From NCBI RefSeq assembly GCF_001570485.1, contig NZ_BCTA01000002.1, positions 62,001-126,000 of the forward strand: DNA of 64,000 bases, read 5' to 3'. The notes beneath the pieces were generated by a model. The model worked only from the letters and a program-made list of their open reading frames with translations, made no database searches and had not been told where the DNA came from. Source of the DNA: Mycolicibacterium novocastrense (lineage in GTDB: Bacteria > Actinomycetota > Actinomycetes > Mycobacteriales > Mycobacteriaceae). The first letter of the stretch is position 1, and every line of letters begins with the position of its first letter. Position numbers and translations under genes: made by a program. Positions 1 to 12,236 of this stretch are shown one piece after another.

Positions 1-1660
<1,660 letters not shown>

Positions 1661-1661
<1 letters not shown>

Positions 1662-2230
1662 TGCGTTACCAGATCGACCCCGACGTGCTGCACGGCGTCG
1701 CTGCCCAGCTCGTCGGACTGCCCACCGGCGCACTGACCACCCGCGCCGTCGAATTGCTCGCCGAGGCGTACCCCGACCTCATCGATGCGGAACCCGGACG
1801 GTGGGTGGCGAGCAAAGCAGGCGGAATCCTCGGCAAGGTCCGGTTCGTGTACTTCAGTCCGCGCGAGTACATCGTGATCTTCGGTTCGCCGACGGGCACG
1901 CAGGGCTTCTCCGGACGCTACAAGCGGGTGCAGATTCACAAGTTCCTGATGGCCGGACGTATCGACTCCTACGACCTGGAATCCGACGACAGCGCCGCGA
2001 TGACGTTGCTCCCCGGTGAACGCACATGCCTGGACAAGGGTCAGGCGCGGGGCCTGACGATCCATCCCGGTTCGTGGCACATCGAATACGGACGCGGCGC
2101 GGTGGCGACCACCCTGCCGTTCGCGATGGTCGACACGCTGCTGGTGTCACTCGAATGGGATTCGGTCCGCCGCTCGACGGTCGAGTTCGCGCGGTTGATC
2201 CGCCGCCGGCCGCGTCCACGTACCCGGTAG
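1661..2230 (+). CDS. ERG2 / sigma-1-receptor-like protein (bacterial)
   Basis: This 189-residue protein follows the cupin-like ligand domain of the eukaryotic ERG2 C8-C7 sterol isomerase/sigma-1 receptor family from end to end. Marker segments are an AGG block near residue 53, the segment FGSPTGTQGFSGRY from F74, and EYGRG followed by LPFAMVDT (residues 142-159). Glu142 falls where sigma-1 Glu172, the ligand-pairing glutamate, lies. The second acidic residue (sigma-1 Asp126) appears replaced by His93. The N-terminal membrane helix of the eukaryotic proteins is absent, so a cytosolic protein is expected. It starts at an ATG overlapping the upstream P450 stop, implying joint action on the same ligand. 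Its 3' end overlaps the convergent transporter gene by 84 nt. I infer double-bond isomerisation or binding of a sterol/terpenoid-like molecule; activity is unproven. Confidence 0.85.
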
Positions 2231-3499
2231 GAAACACGCCGATATCGCCGAGATCACCGAGACGGCAACCAGATAGGCCACGATCGAGTCGCTGGTCCTC
2301 GTCGCCGCGTACAGCGCGGTGGCGATGGTCGGGGCGAACGCCGAGCCCACCACTTGGGACAGCGTGTAGCCGATCGAGACCCCGCTGTAACGGACGTCGG
2401 GATCGAACGCCAGACTGAACAACGAGCCGGTCACGCCGGCGGCCGGCGCCATCGCGAACCCGAACACCAGCAGAAGCGCGACACCGAAAAGCAGCGCGCT
2501 GCCGGTGTTGATCAGCGCGAAGGCCGGGCCGATCGACATGCCCATCAGGATCACCCCGGCCAGGAAGACGGGCTTGCGGCCCAGACGGTCGGAGAGCGCA
2601 CCGAACATCGGGTAGGTGGCGACCGCTACCACCGCCGCCACGGCCACCCCGAAAAGCGCTTGCGTACGGCCGATCCCGGCAACCGTCGTACCGTACGACA
2701 CCAGATACGCCACGCAGATGTACGCGAACACCCCTTGAGACAAGTACGCGCCGGCGACCAGCAGGATCTGCTTCCAGTGCCTGCGAAACGCGTCGGCGAT
2801 CGGCATGCGCACCACTTGTGCGCGCTGCCGCAGCGCCGCAAAGTCCGGGCTCTCCGATATCGACAGCCGGATCACCAGTCCGATGACGATGAGCAGGGCG
2901 CTGGCCACGAACGGGATGCGCCAACCCCACGCCAGAAACTGGTCGTCGGGGAGCCGCGACACCGCCCAGAACGCCAGCGTCGCGCACGCTGTCCCGGCAG
3001 GCGCACCCATCTGCGGGAAGGCCCCGAAGAGCCCCTTGCGCCGGTCCGAAGCGTGCTCGACGGCCATCAGCGTCGCACCGCCCCACTCGCCTCCGACCGC
3101 GAAACCCTGCGCCAGCCGCAACACGGTCAACAGGATCGGGGCCGCGAGACCGATCTGGGCATAGGTCGGCAGAAGGCCCATCAGCACCGTCGCGATCCCC
3201 ATCACGAGCAGCGAGTAGACGAGCATCTTCTTGCGCCCCACCCGGTCCCCGAAGTGACCGAACACCGCACCGCCGAGAGGACGGGCGACGAACCCGACGC
3301 CAAAGGTCGCGAACGACAACAGCAATCCCGTCGCAGGGGACACGGCCGGAAAGAACAGCTCCGGGAAGACCAGCGCGGCTGCGGTGCCGTAGATGAGGAA
3401 GTCGTAGAACTCGACCGTTGTTCCGATGAAGCTGGCCAGCCCCACGCGCATCGGCGAGACCGGTGAAGACACCGTCGACATCCTTCGATTGTGTGCCAT
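2147..3499 (-). CDS. MFS transporter, metabolite:H+ symporter (MHS) type
   Basis: A 12-helix major facilitator of about 450 residues. The N-terminal signature VEFYDFLIYG, the loop GDRVGRKK after helix 2 and its echo SDRLGRKP in the second half are typical of the MHS subgroup (shikimate, citrate, proline/betaine and aromatic acid symporters). I chose the ATG at 3499; an ATG at 3481 and a TTG at 3535 are alternatives. It probably imports an organic acid by proton symport across the inner membrane. It lies 69 nt downstream of a second MHS transporter on the same strand, at the end of a run of minus-strand genes that begins with the SDR at 9040. The substrate is unknown; the catabolic context suggests the compound degraded here or a breakdown product. 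Confidence 0.9.
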   Translation of the reverse strand: MAHNRRMSTVSSPVSPMRVGLASFIGTTVEFYDFLIYGTAAALVFPELFFPAVSPATGLLLSFATFGVGFVARPLGGAVFGHFGDRVGRKKMLVYSLLVMGIATVLMGLLPTYAQIGLAAPILLTVLRLAQGFAVGGEWGGATLMAVEHASDRRKGLFGAFPQMGAPAGTACATLAFWAVSRLPDDQFLAWGWRIPFVASALLIVIGLVIRLSISESPDFAALRQRAQVVRMPIADAFRRHWKQILLVAGAYLSQGVFAYICVAYLVSYGTTVAGIGRTQALFGVAVAAVVAVATYPMFGALSDRLGRKPVFLAGVILMGMSIGPAFALINTGSALLFGVALLLVFGFAMAPAAGVTGSLFSLAFDPDVRYSGVSIGYTLSQVVGSAFAPTIATALYAATRTSDSIVAYLVAVSVISAISACFLPGTWTRPAADQPRELDRRAADRIPFE

Positions 3500-3568
3500 A
3501 CCCGATTTCGGTGCACCCGGTTGCGGTGACCGCAACGAAATACCCCGAAATCGCCGCCCACGCGTGCG

Positions 3569-4867
3569 CTATGTGTGCACCGTCGCTCGCAGCGGCCGCC
3601 GCGCGGTTTCCCGCATCGTCAACAGCGTCGCAAGGGTGACGGCGGCGGCGGCGATCACGTAATAGGCGGGAGCGATTTCATTGCCGGTGCGGTCGACGAG
3701 CCACGTCGCCACATACGGCGCGGTCCCGCCGAAGATGGCGACCGACATGTTGTAGCCGATGGAGTATCCGCTGGAGCGGACTCTGGTGGCGAACAGCTCT
3801 GCGCCGGCGGCCAAGGATGCCGACACGAAGACCGACTCGAGCGCCGCCAGGGTGGCGTGGGCGGTGACCGCGGCGGCCAGCGAGCCCGAATTCAGCAGTA
3901 GGAACAGCGGATAGGCGAAGAGGGCGAAGCCTATGGCACCGGAATACAGCAGCGGCTTGCGCCCGATCCGGTCGGACAGCGCGCCCAGTGGCGGGATCAG
4001 GATGATGGCCACCATGCTGGCGACGGCGATCGAGACGAACGCGTCGACCTTGGTGAACTCGAGTGTCTCGGTGAAATACGTTGGCAGGTAGGTGAACACG
4101 ATGTAGAAGCCGACGTTGTGGATGACCACCAGGCCGGCGATCTGCAGGATGGGCCGCCACGAGGTGCGCAGCGCCTCGCGCAGCGGTGACGTCGCGACCT
4201 CACCCTGCTCGCGCAGGTTCTCGAACTCCGGTGTGTCTTTCAACCGCAGCCGGATGTAGAGGCCGACGACACCGAGCGCGCCGGCGATCAGGAAGGGGAT
4301 CCGCCAGCCGTAGGAGTTCATCGCCGGTTCGGACAGGAGGGTTTCGAGACCGGTGACCGTCAGCGCACCGAGAAGGAAACCGACGACCACCGACCACACC
4401 AGAAACGACACGATGAAGCCGCGGTGCCTGTCGGTGGCGTATTCGGCGAGGAAGCACGCCCCGCTGCCGTACTCGCCGCCGGCCGAGAAGCCCTGCAGGC
4501 ACCGCAGGAACAGCAACAGCAGCGGTGCGGCCACCCCGATGGCGTCGTAGCTGGGAACCAGTCCGATGGCCAGAGTCGAGGCCGACATCAGCAAGATCAC
4601 CAGCGCGAGAACGCGTTGGCGGCCGATCCGGTCGCCGAGTGGGCCGAAGAAGAACCCGCCCAAGGGCCGCATGAAGAACGCGGCGGCGAAGACGGCGAAT
4701 GTGTTGAGCAGCGCGGCGGTCTCGTCACCCGGCGGGAAGAACTTCTCGGCGATGTAGGTCGCCAACAGCCCGTAGATGGCGAAGTCGAACCACTCCACGG
4801 CGTTGCCGATCGACGCGCCGACAACGGCTTTCCGAATGGCCTCCGAGTCCGCGGTGCGCGCAACCAT
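3569..4867 (-). CDS. MFS transporter, MHS type (ProP/ShiA-like)
   Basis: A second MHS symporter, 432 residues from the ATG at 4867. It has the family start [10 protein letters not shown], the loop GDRIGRQR and the mirrored loop SDRIGRKP, with the usual long central cytoplasmic loop (DTPEFENL). The open frame runs further upstream to 5026 but enters the cyclase gene, so the ATG is preferred; a purine-rich stretch precedes it. It differs clearly from the neighbouring MHS protein, so this is not a recent duplication. It is 29 nt downstream of the class III cyclase and likely shares a transcript with it. Proton-coupled uptake of an organic acid is inferred from the family; the specific substrate is not visible. 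Confidence 0.9.
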   Translation of the reverse strand: MVARTADSEAIRKAVVGASIGNAVEWFDFAIYGLLATYIAEKFFPPGDETAALLNTFAVFAAAFFMRPLGGFFFGPLGDRIGRQRVLALVILLMSASTLAIGLVPSYDAIGVAAPLLLLFLRCLQGFSAGGEYGSGACFLAEYATDRHRGFIVSFLVWSVVVGFLLGALTVTGLETLLSEPAMNSYGWRIPFLIAGALGVVGLYIRLRLKDTPEFENLREQGEVATSPLREALRTSWRPILQIAGLVVIHNVGFYIVFTYLPTYFTETLEFTKVDAFVSIAVASMVAIILIPPLGALSDRIGRKPLLYSGAIGFALFAYPLFLLLNSGSLAAAVTAHATLAALESVFVSASLAAGAELFATRVRSSGYSIGYNMSVAIFGGTAPYVATWLVDRTGNEIAPAYYVIAAAAVTLATLLTMRETARRPLRATVHT

Positions 4868-4896
4868 GCCGCTGTATTCCCCGACGGTCCGCGTCT

Positions 4897-6363
4897 CTAA
4901 CCAGGCTCGGCGGCCGGTGTCCACATCTGGGTGGGGGCGGATCGGCCGCGCAGGTTTTCCGATCCCTGTGCCTCCCAGCGCCGTCGTTCCGCCGTGCTGG
5001 CACGTTCGAGCGCGCTGCCTGAGCACAGCGCTCGCGCGGGAAACTCCTTGGCCCGGTCGGCCAGTCGGGCCGCCTCGTTGACCGCGTCCCCGACAACGGT
5101 GTATTCGTACCGGTTCTCCGCGCCGATGTTGCCCGCGAAGACGGGTCCGGCCGAGACCCCGATGCCGAAGTCGAGTGGCAGGCGCTGCAGATCGGTGACC
5201 AGATCGCGTGCGGTCATCAGCGCCGCCGACGCTGGATCGTCGACGCGCAGGGGAGCACCGAAGACGGCGAGTGCCGCATCGCCTTGGAATTTGTTGATCA
5301 AGCCGTGCCGCTGATCCACGGCCGCGACGACGATACGGAAGAACTCGTTGAGCAGTTCGGCGACCTCGGCGGGCTCGTGGGTGGCCGCCAACGGAGTCGA
5401 CCCGACCAGATCGATGAACAGCACCGCGACGTCACGTTCGTCGCCGGACAACGACTCGTTCTCCTCGATGGCTCGCCGGACCACGTCCTCGCCGACGTGG
5501 CGGCCGAACAGGTCGCGCAGCCGGTCACGTTCACGCAGCCCGGCCACCATACGGTTGAAACCGCGTTGCAGACGGCCGATCTCGGACCACTCGTAGACCT
5601 CAACGGACCGGTCGATTTGCCCGCGCTCCACATCGGCCATCGCCTGGACGACTTCCTGAACGGGGTCGGAAATCGACATGGAGGTCAGGATCAGTGAACG
5701 CAGACCGAGCACGACCGCGACCAACGCGAGCACGATCAGCGCCAACTCGATGGCCGCGGTCTCCTCGAGAAGCCACCCGTTGTTCCGCATGATCAGCAGT
5801 GCGGCGATGGCGACGCCCGGCAGGGCGGTGCACACGGTCCACATCAGCAGCAGCCGCGCCCGGACTCCGGGCGCCGTCAACGTCGGCGTGCTGGAATCGA
5901 CTGCCACGCTGGCCAATACGGGTCGCAACGTTCGTAGTGTGAACAGGAAGCCGGTGCACACCGTGGCGATCGTCCCGAAGAGCATGGCCGATCCGATCAC
6001 CGCCAGCGCCTCGGATCCGGCGTCGAGGTTCAGTGGTACCAGGACCGCGGCAGTGAGGATCCACGGCGCCACCGTGGCCGCGGCCTGGCGGCGCATCATC
6101 GTCAGCGTCGAGCGTCGTTCGGCGGCGGTGGGCTCGCGCCCCGCGCGCAGATACCGCAACGCCGGGAGCAGGATGTAGGCGGCACTGACGCCGACGGTGG
6201 CGGTGCCGACCGCGAGCAGTGCCGCCGCGGTGATCACATTCTCGGGAGTGACCACGTCGCGACCGCCCAGCAATCCGACGATCGCGATGACCTCGACCGC
6301 AGTCAGCAGGTAGGCCGACGCGAGCCCGGCCACATACCGGGTGAGCAGGCGGCGCGGCCTCAC
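4897..6363 (-). CDS. Membrane-bound class III adenylate/guanylate cyclase with HAMP domain
   Basis: A 488-residue protein from a GTG start. About six hydrophobic segments fill residues 1-235, a HAMP-like linker follows ([17 protein letters not shown]), then a C-terminal class III cyclase domain from about residue 290. Catalytic elements are present: metal Asp in LFIDLVGST (about D318), the NKFQGD loop with the purine-selecting Lys and second metal Asp, and [13 protein letters not shown] with the Asn and Arg of the transition-state set. The architecture matches the mycobacterial Rv1318c/Rv1319c/Rv1320c/Rv3645 group. It should make cAMP at the inner face of the membrane, with the membrane half acting as sensor. 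It sits between a small unknown gene (13-nt gap) and an MHS transporter (29-nt gap), an unusual place for a signalling enzyme. Confidence 0.92.
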   Translation of the reverse strand: MRPRRLLTRYVAGLASAYLLTAVEVIAIVGLLGGRDVVTPENVITAAALLAVGTATVGVSAAYILLPALRYLRAGREPTAAERRSTLTMMRRQAAATVAPWILTAAVLVPLNLDAGSEALAVIGSAMLFGTIATVCTGFLFTLRTLRPVLASVAVDSSTPTLTAPGVRARLLLMWTVCTALPGVAIAALLIMRNNGWLLEETAAIELALIVLALVAVVLGLRSLILTSMSISDPVQEVVQAMADVERGQIDRSVEVYEWSEIGRLQRGFNRMVAGLRERDRLRDLFGRHVGEDVVRRAIEENESLSGDERDVAVLFIDLVGSTPLAATHEPAEVAELLNEFFRIVVAAVDQRHGLINKFQGDAALAVFGAPLRVDDPASAALMTARDLVTDLQRLPLDFGIGVSAGPVFAGNIGAENRYEYTVVGDAVNEAARLADRAKEFPARALCSGSALERASTAERRRWEAQGSENLRGRSAPTQMWTPAAEPG

Positions 6364-6376
6364 CCAGAGGAAGGTA

Positions 6377-6679
6377 TCAGTCGCTCGCGGGCAGGGGCTT
6401 GGCTTCTTTGAGAGACAGTGGCGTGGTGCCCACGCTCAGCGTTCCGGCACCGGCCTTCGTCACCAGGACTTCGGCGCCGTTGTCGTCGACATAACGCTTG
6501 CCCATCGCGTTGCCGTCGGAGAATTCGGGGTCGATCTGAACGTCGGTACTCTTCTCGGCATCCAGGGGCACCATCGGAACGCCGCCCGCGCGCAGATCGT
6601 CGAGGCTGTCCGAGCTGCGCACGACGATCACCTGGGTGTCGCACACCTGGCTCTGCAGTCGCGTGCCGTTCTTGATCAT
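6377..6679 (-). CDS. Small conserved protein of unknown function (100 aa)
   Basis: A 100-residue, mostly polar, probably cytoplasmic protein. No signal peptide, membrane segment or cysteine cluster is visible; a single Cys lies near residue 13 (SQVCDT). It has a convincing ribosome site (AAGGAG, about 7 nt before the ATG) and sits tightly between the ligase (13-nt gap) and the cyclase (13-nt gap) on the same strand, so it is a real gene of the operon. I do not recognise the family. The composition (short beta-rich stretches such as QVIVVRSSD and AEVLVTKAG) suggests a small globular fold. The genomic link to the ligase and SDR suggests a role in acyl-CoA metabolism, but that is guesswork. Confidence 0.75.
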   Translation of the reverse strand: MIKNGTRLQSQVCDTQVIVVRSSDSLDDLRAGGVPMVPLDAEKSTDVQIDPEFSDGNAMGKRYVDDNGAEVLVTKAGAGTLSVGTTPLSLKEAKPLPASD

Positions 6680-6692
6680 GCTGGGCTCCTTG

Positions 6693-8192
6693 CTATCTGG
6701 TGGCTGTCAACTCGGCGATCAGTTCTCGACGCAGCACCTTGCCGGTCGCATTGGTCGGCAACTCGTCGCGGAACACGACGCGGTCGGGGGTTCGCGATCC
6801 GCGCAACTGGCGCCGCACATACTCGCGCAGCTCCTCGGGGTCCGGGTTCGCGGGGCCGTCCGGACTGTCGGCCGGGACCACGACCGCGACGATGATCTGA
6901 CCCCATTGCGGATCCTCGGGCCCCACCACGGCGCAGTCGCGCACCGCCGGATGTTCGACGAGCACGTCCTCGATCTCGGCGGGTGCGATGTTCTCCCCGC
7001 CGCGGATGATCGTGTCGTCGGAACGCCCGCCGATGAAGAGATAACCGTCTTCGTCGAGCATCGCGATGTCTTTGGTGGGGAACCATCCGTCACCGTCGAG
7101 CACCGAGCCGATCTCGGTGTAGCGGCCCGATACCTGCTCGCCGCGGACGAACAGTTCCCCGGTCTCGCCGGGGCCGAGCACCTCGCCGTCGGCGTTGCGG
7201 ATCTGTACTTCGATCCCTGGCACCGGCTGGCCGACCGAGCCCAGCCTGCGCAGGACGGCCTCGTCGGACGAGGAGAGCGCCTCGCGGTGGTCGTCGGGCC
7301 CGAGCACCGCGATGGTCGAGCTGGTCTCGGTCAACCCGTAGGCGTTGACGAAGCCGACCTCCGGCAACAGTGAGAGCGCCTTGCGCACCAACGGAAGTGG
7401 CACCTTGGAGCCGCCGTACGCCAGGTTGCGCAGGGTGGGCAGGGCCACGTTCCCCGTTTCCAGGGCGGTCACGATGCGGTCCAACATCGTCGGCACGACC
7501 GTCGCCGACGTCACGCCCTCGTCGCGCACCAGCCGGATCCATTCGCTGGCGTCGAACTGCGGCAGGTACACCATCTTTCGCCCGGCGTAGAGGTTGGACA
7601 ACGCGGCGCTGACACCGGCGATGTGATACGGCGGGACGCAGATCAACGCGGCGTCGCCGGGCTCCGCGGAATCGAACTCGACCGTGCCGGTGATGTAGCT
7701 GGTGAGGTTGCTGTGCGTCAGCTCAACGGCTTTCGGGCGCGATGTGGTACCGGAGGTGAACAGCACGACCCCGACGTCTTCGGGATCGGGGAACTCCGCG
7801 GCCGGATCGCTGGTGCGCGCGGCGCCGAGGAACTCGTCGGAACCGATGACCTGCTTGCCCGCGCCGGCGACCATATCGAGGTATTCGGCGTCGGCGACGA
7901 CGAGCGGTTGGGGGAGGCGATCGATGAGCTCACGAAGGCCGTCGGCGCTGAGCCGGTAGTTCAGCGGCGTCACCGGCACCCCGGCGCGAGCCGAGGAGAA
8001 CAGCAGAAGGGGCAGCATCGCGCCACCCATGCCGACATAGGCGACGTGGGAAGCACCGGACTCGGCGATGACGCCTGCCCCGCCGTCCGCCAGGGCGCTC
8101 AACTCACCTGTGGTCAGCCGCAATCCACCCGACACCACGGCGGTGCGGTCCGGATTGCTCGAGGCCATCTCGAGCAGCAGTGAGATGCTCAT
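6693..8192 (-). CDS. Acyl-CoA synthetase (AMP-forming, FadD-like)
   Basis: This 499-residue ANL-superfamily ligase activates a carboxylic acid with ATP and couples it to CoA. Motifs are A3 (LFTSGTTSRPKA), A5 (NAYGLTETSS), the A8 hinge region (GRSDDTIIRGGENI, where IRGGENI replaces the usual lysine-containing form) and the C-terminal catalytic lysine in NATGKVLRREL. Its ATG overlaps the stop of the upstream SDR by four bases, so the two are coupled. The expected promoter lies in 9041-9249, which carries two diverged copies of the window-wide operator. The acid substrate is unknown; it is probably an early or side-chain intermediate of the local catabolic pathway. Confidence 0.92.
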   Translation of the reverse strand: MSISLLLEMASSNPDRTAVVSGGLRLTTGELSALADGGAGVIAESGASHVAYVGMGGAMLPLLLFSSARAGVPVTPLNYRLSADGLRELIDRLPQPLVVADAEYLDMVAGAGKQVIGSDEFLGAARTSDPAAEFPDPEDVGVVLFTSGTTSRPKAVELTHSNLTSYITGTVEFDSAEPGDAALICVPPYHIAGVSAALSNLYAGRKMVYLPQFDASEWIRLVRDEGVTSATVVPTMLDRIVTALETGNVALPTLRNLAYGGSKVPLPLVRKALSLLPEVGFVNAYGLTETSSTIAVLGPDDHREALSSSDEAVLRRLGSVGQPVPGIEVQIRNADGEVLGPGETGELFVRGEQVSGRYTEIGSVLDGDGWFPTKDIAMLDEDGYLFIGGRSDDTIIRGGENIAPAEIEDVLVEHPAVRDCAVVGPEDPQWGQIIVAVVVPADSPDGPANPDPEELREYVRRQLRGSRTPDRVVFRDELPTNATGKVLRRELIAELTATR

Positions 8193-9040
8193 GATTTGTC
8201 GACGAAGATATCAAGGATGGGGTCGTCCCCACCGCCGTAGCGCGACAGGTCTGTCACGCCGGACTCGGCGAGCAGTTCGGAGTCGATGAAGCATTTGCCG
8301 TTCGCATCGGCCGGGGGGCGCGACAGGATCAACGCGGCCGCGTCACCCATGATCTGCGGGTCGCGCGACCGGTCCAGCATCTCCTGGAAGCCGGGAGCGT
8401 TGGCGACCGCAGACGTCGCGATGTAGGTCTCGGGCCACAGGCAGCTGAATCCGATGCCGGTTTCCGCGTACTCGGCGGCCCACCCCAGCGAGAGCAGAGT
8501 CATTCCGTACTTCGACAGGGTGTAGGAGGGGTGAGCGCCCAACCAGTGCGGGTTCATGTTCAGTGGCGGCGCCAGCGTGATCACGTGCGCGCCTGCCGGC
8601 TCCGCTCCCTGGGCGCGTGCCGCGGACTTGCGCAGGTACGGCAGCGCCGCCTTGGTGAGCAGGAACGTGCCGCGCACGTTGATGTCCATCATCAGGTCGA
8701 ACTTCTTGGCCGCCAATTGCTCCGTGGGCTCGGTGGCGATGGCGCTGGCGTTGTTGACGACGACGTCCACCCCGCCGAAATGCTCGACGGCCGCATCGAC
8801 CGCACGTTGCACGTCCTCTTCTTTTCGGACGTCGCCGACCACGGCCACACCCTTGCCGCCGGCGGCCTCTACCTCGGCGACTGCGGTGTGCACCGTGCCC
8901 GGCAGCTTCGGATGCGGTTCGGCCGTCTTGGCCAATAGCACGACGTTGGCGCCCCGCCTGGCCGCAGCGAGGCCGATTGCGAGACCGATGCCGCGACTGC
9001 CGCCGGAGACGACGAGCGTGCGGTCAGTGAAGGCGGACAT
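8189..9040 (-). CDS. SDR-family oxidoreductase, HSDL2-like
   Basis: A 283-residue short-chain dehydrogenase with the NAD(P) loop GGSRGIG near the N terminus, the NNAS structural motif and a YTLSK catalytic pair. The segment LAPPLNMNPHW and the C-terminal FIDSELLAESG region resemble the HSDL2 (hydroxysteroid dehydrogenase-like 2) branch. In HSDL2 proteins the catalytic serine lies in a SPPLN motif; here that position is Ala (LAPPLN), so hydride-transfer activity may be weak or changed. The ATG has a strong AAGGAGG site. It is the first gene of the minus-strand operon facing the B12 mutase operon, and both may be controlled from the repeats at 9099 and 9208. Confidence 0.9.
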   Translation of the reverse strand: MSAFTDRTLVVSGGSRGIGLAIGLAAARRGANVVLLAKTAEPHPKLPGTVHTAVAEVEAAGGKGVAVVGDVRKEEDVQRAVDAAVEHFGGVDVVVNNASAIATEPTEQLAAKKFDLMMDINVRGTFLLTKAALPYLRKSAARAQGAEPAGAHVITLAPPLNMNPHWLGAHPSYTLSKYGMTLLSLGWAAEYAETGIGFSCLWPETYIATSAVANAPGFQEMLDRSRDPQIMGDAAALILSRPPADANGKCFIDSELLAESGVTDLSRYGGGDDPILDIFVDKS

Positions 9041-9098
9041 GGACCTCCTTTGGCTGCGACCTGCGTCGCCCCACGATGCTAGCGGACCTCGAATACAG

Positions 9099-9128
9099 GC
9101 GGTATTGGCGTTCTCATTTTACGCAAGT
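9099..9128. promoter_or_regulatory. Operator-like direct repeat, copy 1
   Basis: A 30-bp element that matches the element at 9208-9237 in 27 of 30 positions by hand count. It contains GTTCTC followed by ATTTTACGCAAGT, the right half of the GAGAAT-N3-ATTCTC palindrome seen elsewhere; the left half is degenerate (GGTATT). It lies in the divergent spacer between the SDR/ligase operon and the B12 mutase operon and could serve both promoters. Confidence 0.6.
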
Positions 9129-9207
9129 GCCATATTCGCTGTGTACCGGGTCTTCGCAGGCTTTGGACGGTGGGCGACGCCCCTTCTCGGGTGCACGTTT
9201 CCGGCCT

Positions 9208-9237
9208 GCGGTATTGGCATTCTCATTTTTTGCAAGT
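9208..9237. promoter_or_regulatory. Operator-like direct repeat, copy 2
   Basis: Second copy of the 30-bp element, 109 bp from the first and 13 bp before the mutase ATG, where a bound repressor would block initiation. It contains GGTATTGGCATTCTC and then a T-run and GCAAGT. A related sequence precedes the epimerase gene (49378-49405). Confidence 0.6.
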
Positions 9238-9249
9238 ACGTTATCCGTG

Positions 9250-10826
<1,577 letters not shown>

Positions 10827-10827
<1 letters not shown>

Positions 10828-11243
10828 TGGCGGACTCTTCTACGGCCGGCCCGGTGCGGGTCCTGGTCGCCAAACCCGGCCTTGACGGGCACGATCGCGG
10901 CGCCAAGATCGTCGCGCGGACGCTGCGCGACGCGGGCTTCGAGGTGATCTACACCGGAATCCGGCAACGCATCGAAGACATCGTGTCGATCGCCCTGCAG
11001 GAAGACGTTGCGCTGGTAGGGCTTTCGATCCTGTCCGGCGCGCACGTGGCTCTCACCACGCGCACGGTCGAGGCGCTGCGCGCGGCCGACGCCGGCGACA
11101 TCGCGGTCGTCGTCGGTGGCACCATCCCCCAGGGCGATGTGCCCAAGCTCCTGTCCGCGGGCGCGGCTGCGGTGTTCCCCACGGGCACTTCGCTGGACAC
11201 GCTGGTCGACGAGGTCCGCAAGCTGACATTGAGCGAGCAATGA
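10827..11243 (+). CDS. B12-binding small subunit of acyl-CoA mutase
   Basis: A 138-residue cobalamin-binding Rossmann-like domain with the base-off/His-on signature: LDGHDRG, with His22 as lower cobalt ligand, then the LSILSG loop and VVVGGTIP. The ATG shares one base with the stop of the large subunit (TGATG), so the subunits should be made in equal amounts. Its size matches stand-alone IcmB/HcmB-type subunits. It carries adenosylcobalamin to the catalytic barrel. The mutase chaperone MeaB is encoded 9 kb away at 20038, in a unit that carries the same operator. Confidence 0.94.
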
Positions 11244-11279
11244 CTCCCTCGCCGCTGAACTCCCGGAGGAAGAACTGAC

Positions 11280-12236
11280 ATGCGCCTTGGCGTGATGATC
11301 GGGGCCGAACGCGGCGATATGGCGCGCAAGGTCAACAAGCTGGTCTCCGATATCGAGTGGGCCGAATCTGCGGGAATGGATACCGCATGGATGCCGCAGG
11401 TGCCCAACGACTTCGACTGTCTGACCATGGTTGCGCTGATGGCCGCGCACACCTCGAAGATCGAGCTCGGCACCGCGGTGGTGCCGCTGCAGGCGCAGCA
11501 CCCGATCGCGCTCGCGCGTCAGGCGCTGTCGGTGCATGCGGTGGCCGGCGGGCGGCTCGCGCTCGGGGTGGGACCGTCGCACCACTGGATCGTGCGCGAC
11601 ATGCTCGGCATCCCCTATGAGAAGCCGGCCGCGTACACCCGCGACTATCTCGAGGTGCTCAACGCCGCACTCGCCGGCCCCGGTGACGTCGACGTCGAAA
11701 ACGACACCTTCACGGTGCACAACCCGACGGTCCTCGGCGCGGAGAACCCGCTGCCGGTCCTGGTGGCCGCGCTGGGTCCGGTGATGCTGCAGATCGCCGG
11801 CGAGCGCGCCGACGGCACCGTGCTGTGGATGGCCGACGAGAAGGCCATCGGCGAGCACATCGCCCCCAAGATCAACAAGGCTGCCGCCGAGGCAGGCAGG
11901 CCCGCTCCCCGCATCGTCGCGGGGATACCGGTGTGCCTGTGCGCGAATTCGGAGATCGAAGCCGCCAAGGACCGGGCGAACCGCATCCTCGCCGAAGCCG
12001 AGACGTCACCGAACTACCAGCGACTGCTGGACCGTGGCGACGCCCGCGACGTCGGCGATCTCTGCGCGGCCGGTGACGAGGAAGCGATCCTGGCACGCTT
12101 CAAGCGATTCGCCGATGCGGGGGTCACGGACCTGTCGGTCCGGCTGCTGCCGATCGGCGACAACCGCGACGAACTGATCGCGTCGAAGTACCGGACGCGT
12201 GAGGTGATCGCGGAATTAGCCAAGCAGGTGCAATGA
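11280..12236 (+). CDS. LLM-class oxidoreductase, probably F420-dependent
   Basis: A 318-residue luciferase-like TIM-barrel protein with a good GGAGGAAG site before its ATG. The N terminus (RLGVMIGAERGD), the GTAVVPLQAQHP strand and GRLALGVGPSHHWIV resemble the actinobacterial F420-dependent branch rather than FMN monooxygenases. Such enzymes move hydride between F420 and an alcohol, ketone or activated double bond. It lies 36 nt behind the mutase small subunit and overlaps the CoA-transferase start (ATGA), so the four genes form one operon. I infer that it oxidises or reduces an intermediate of the same route as the mutase. Confidence 0.85.
   Translation: MRLGVMIGAERGDMARKVNKLVSDIEWAESAGMDTAWMPQVPNDFDCLTMVALMAAHTSKIELGTAVVPLQAQHPIALARQALSVHAVAGGRLALGVGPSHHWIVRDMLGIPYEKPAAYTRDYLEVLNAALAGPGDVDVENDTFTVHNPTVLGAENPLPVLVAALGPVMLQIAGERADGTVLWMADEKAIGEHIAPKINKAAAEAGRPAPRIVAGIPVCLCANSEIEAAKDRANRILAEAETSPNYQRLLDRGDARDVGDLCAAGDEEAILARFKRFADAGVTDLSVRLLPIGDNRDELIASKYRTREVIAELAKQVQ

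Noticed and set aside
2354..3466. Long plus-strand open frame opposite the first MHS transporter
   Set aside because: Its product is extremely rich in Arg, Gln, His and Gly with no recognisable domain; it is the mirror of a well-supported transporter gene. The same holds for long frames at 1504-2080 (-), 9241-10623 (-), 25012-26622 (+), 27564-29375 (-), 47850-49385 (+) and 49396-50997 (-).
9041..9249. Cobalamin riboswitch before the B12 mutase
   Set aside because: No B12-box-like sequence or long folded leader is visible; the spacer is explained by the two operator-like repeats.
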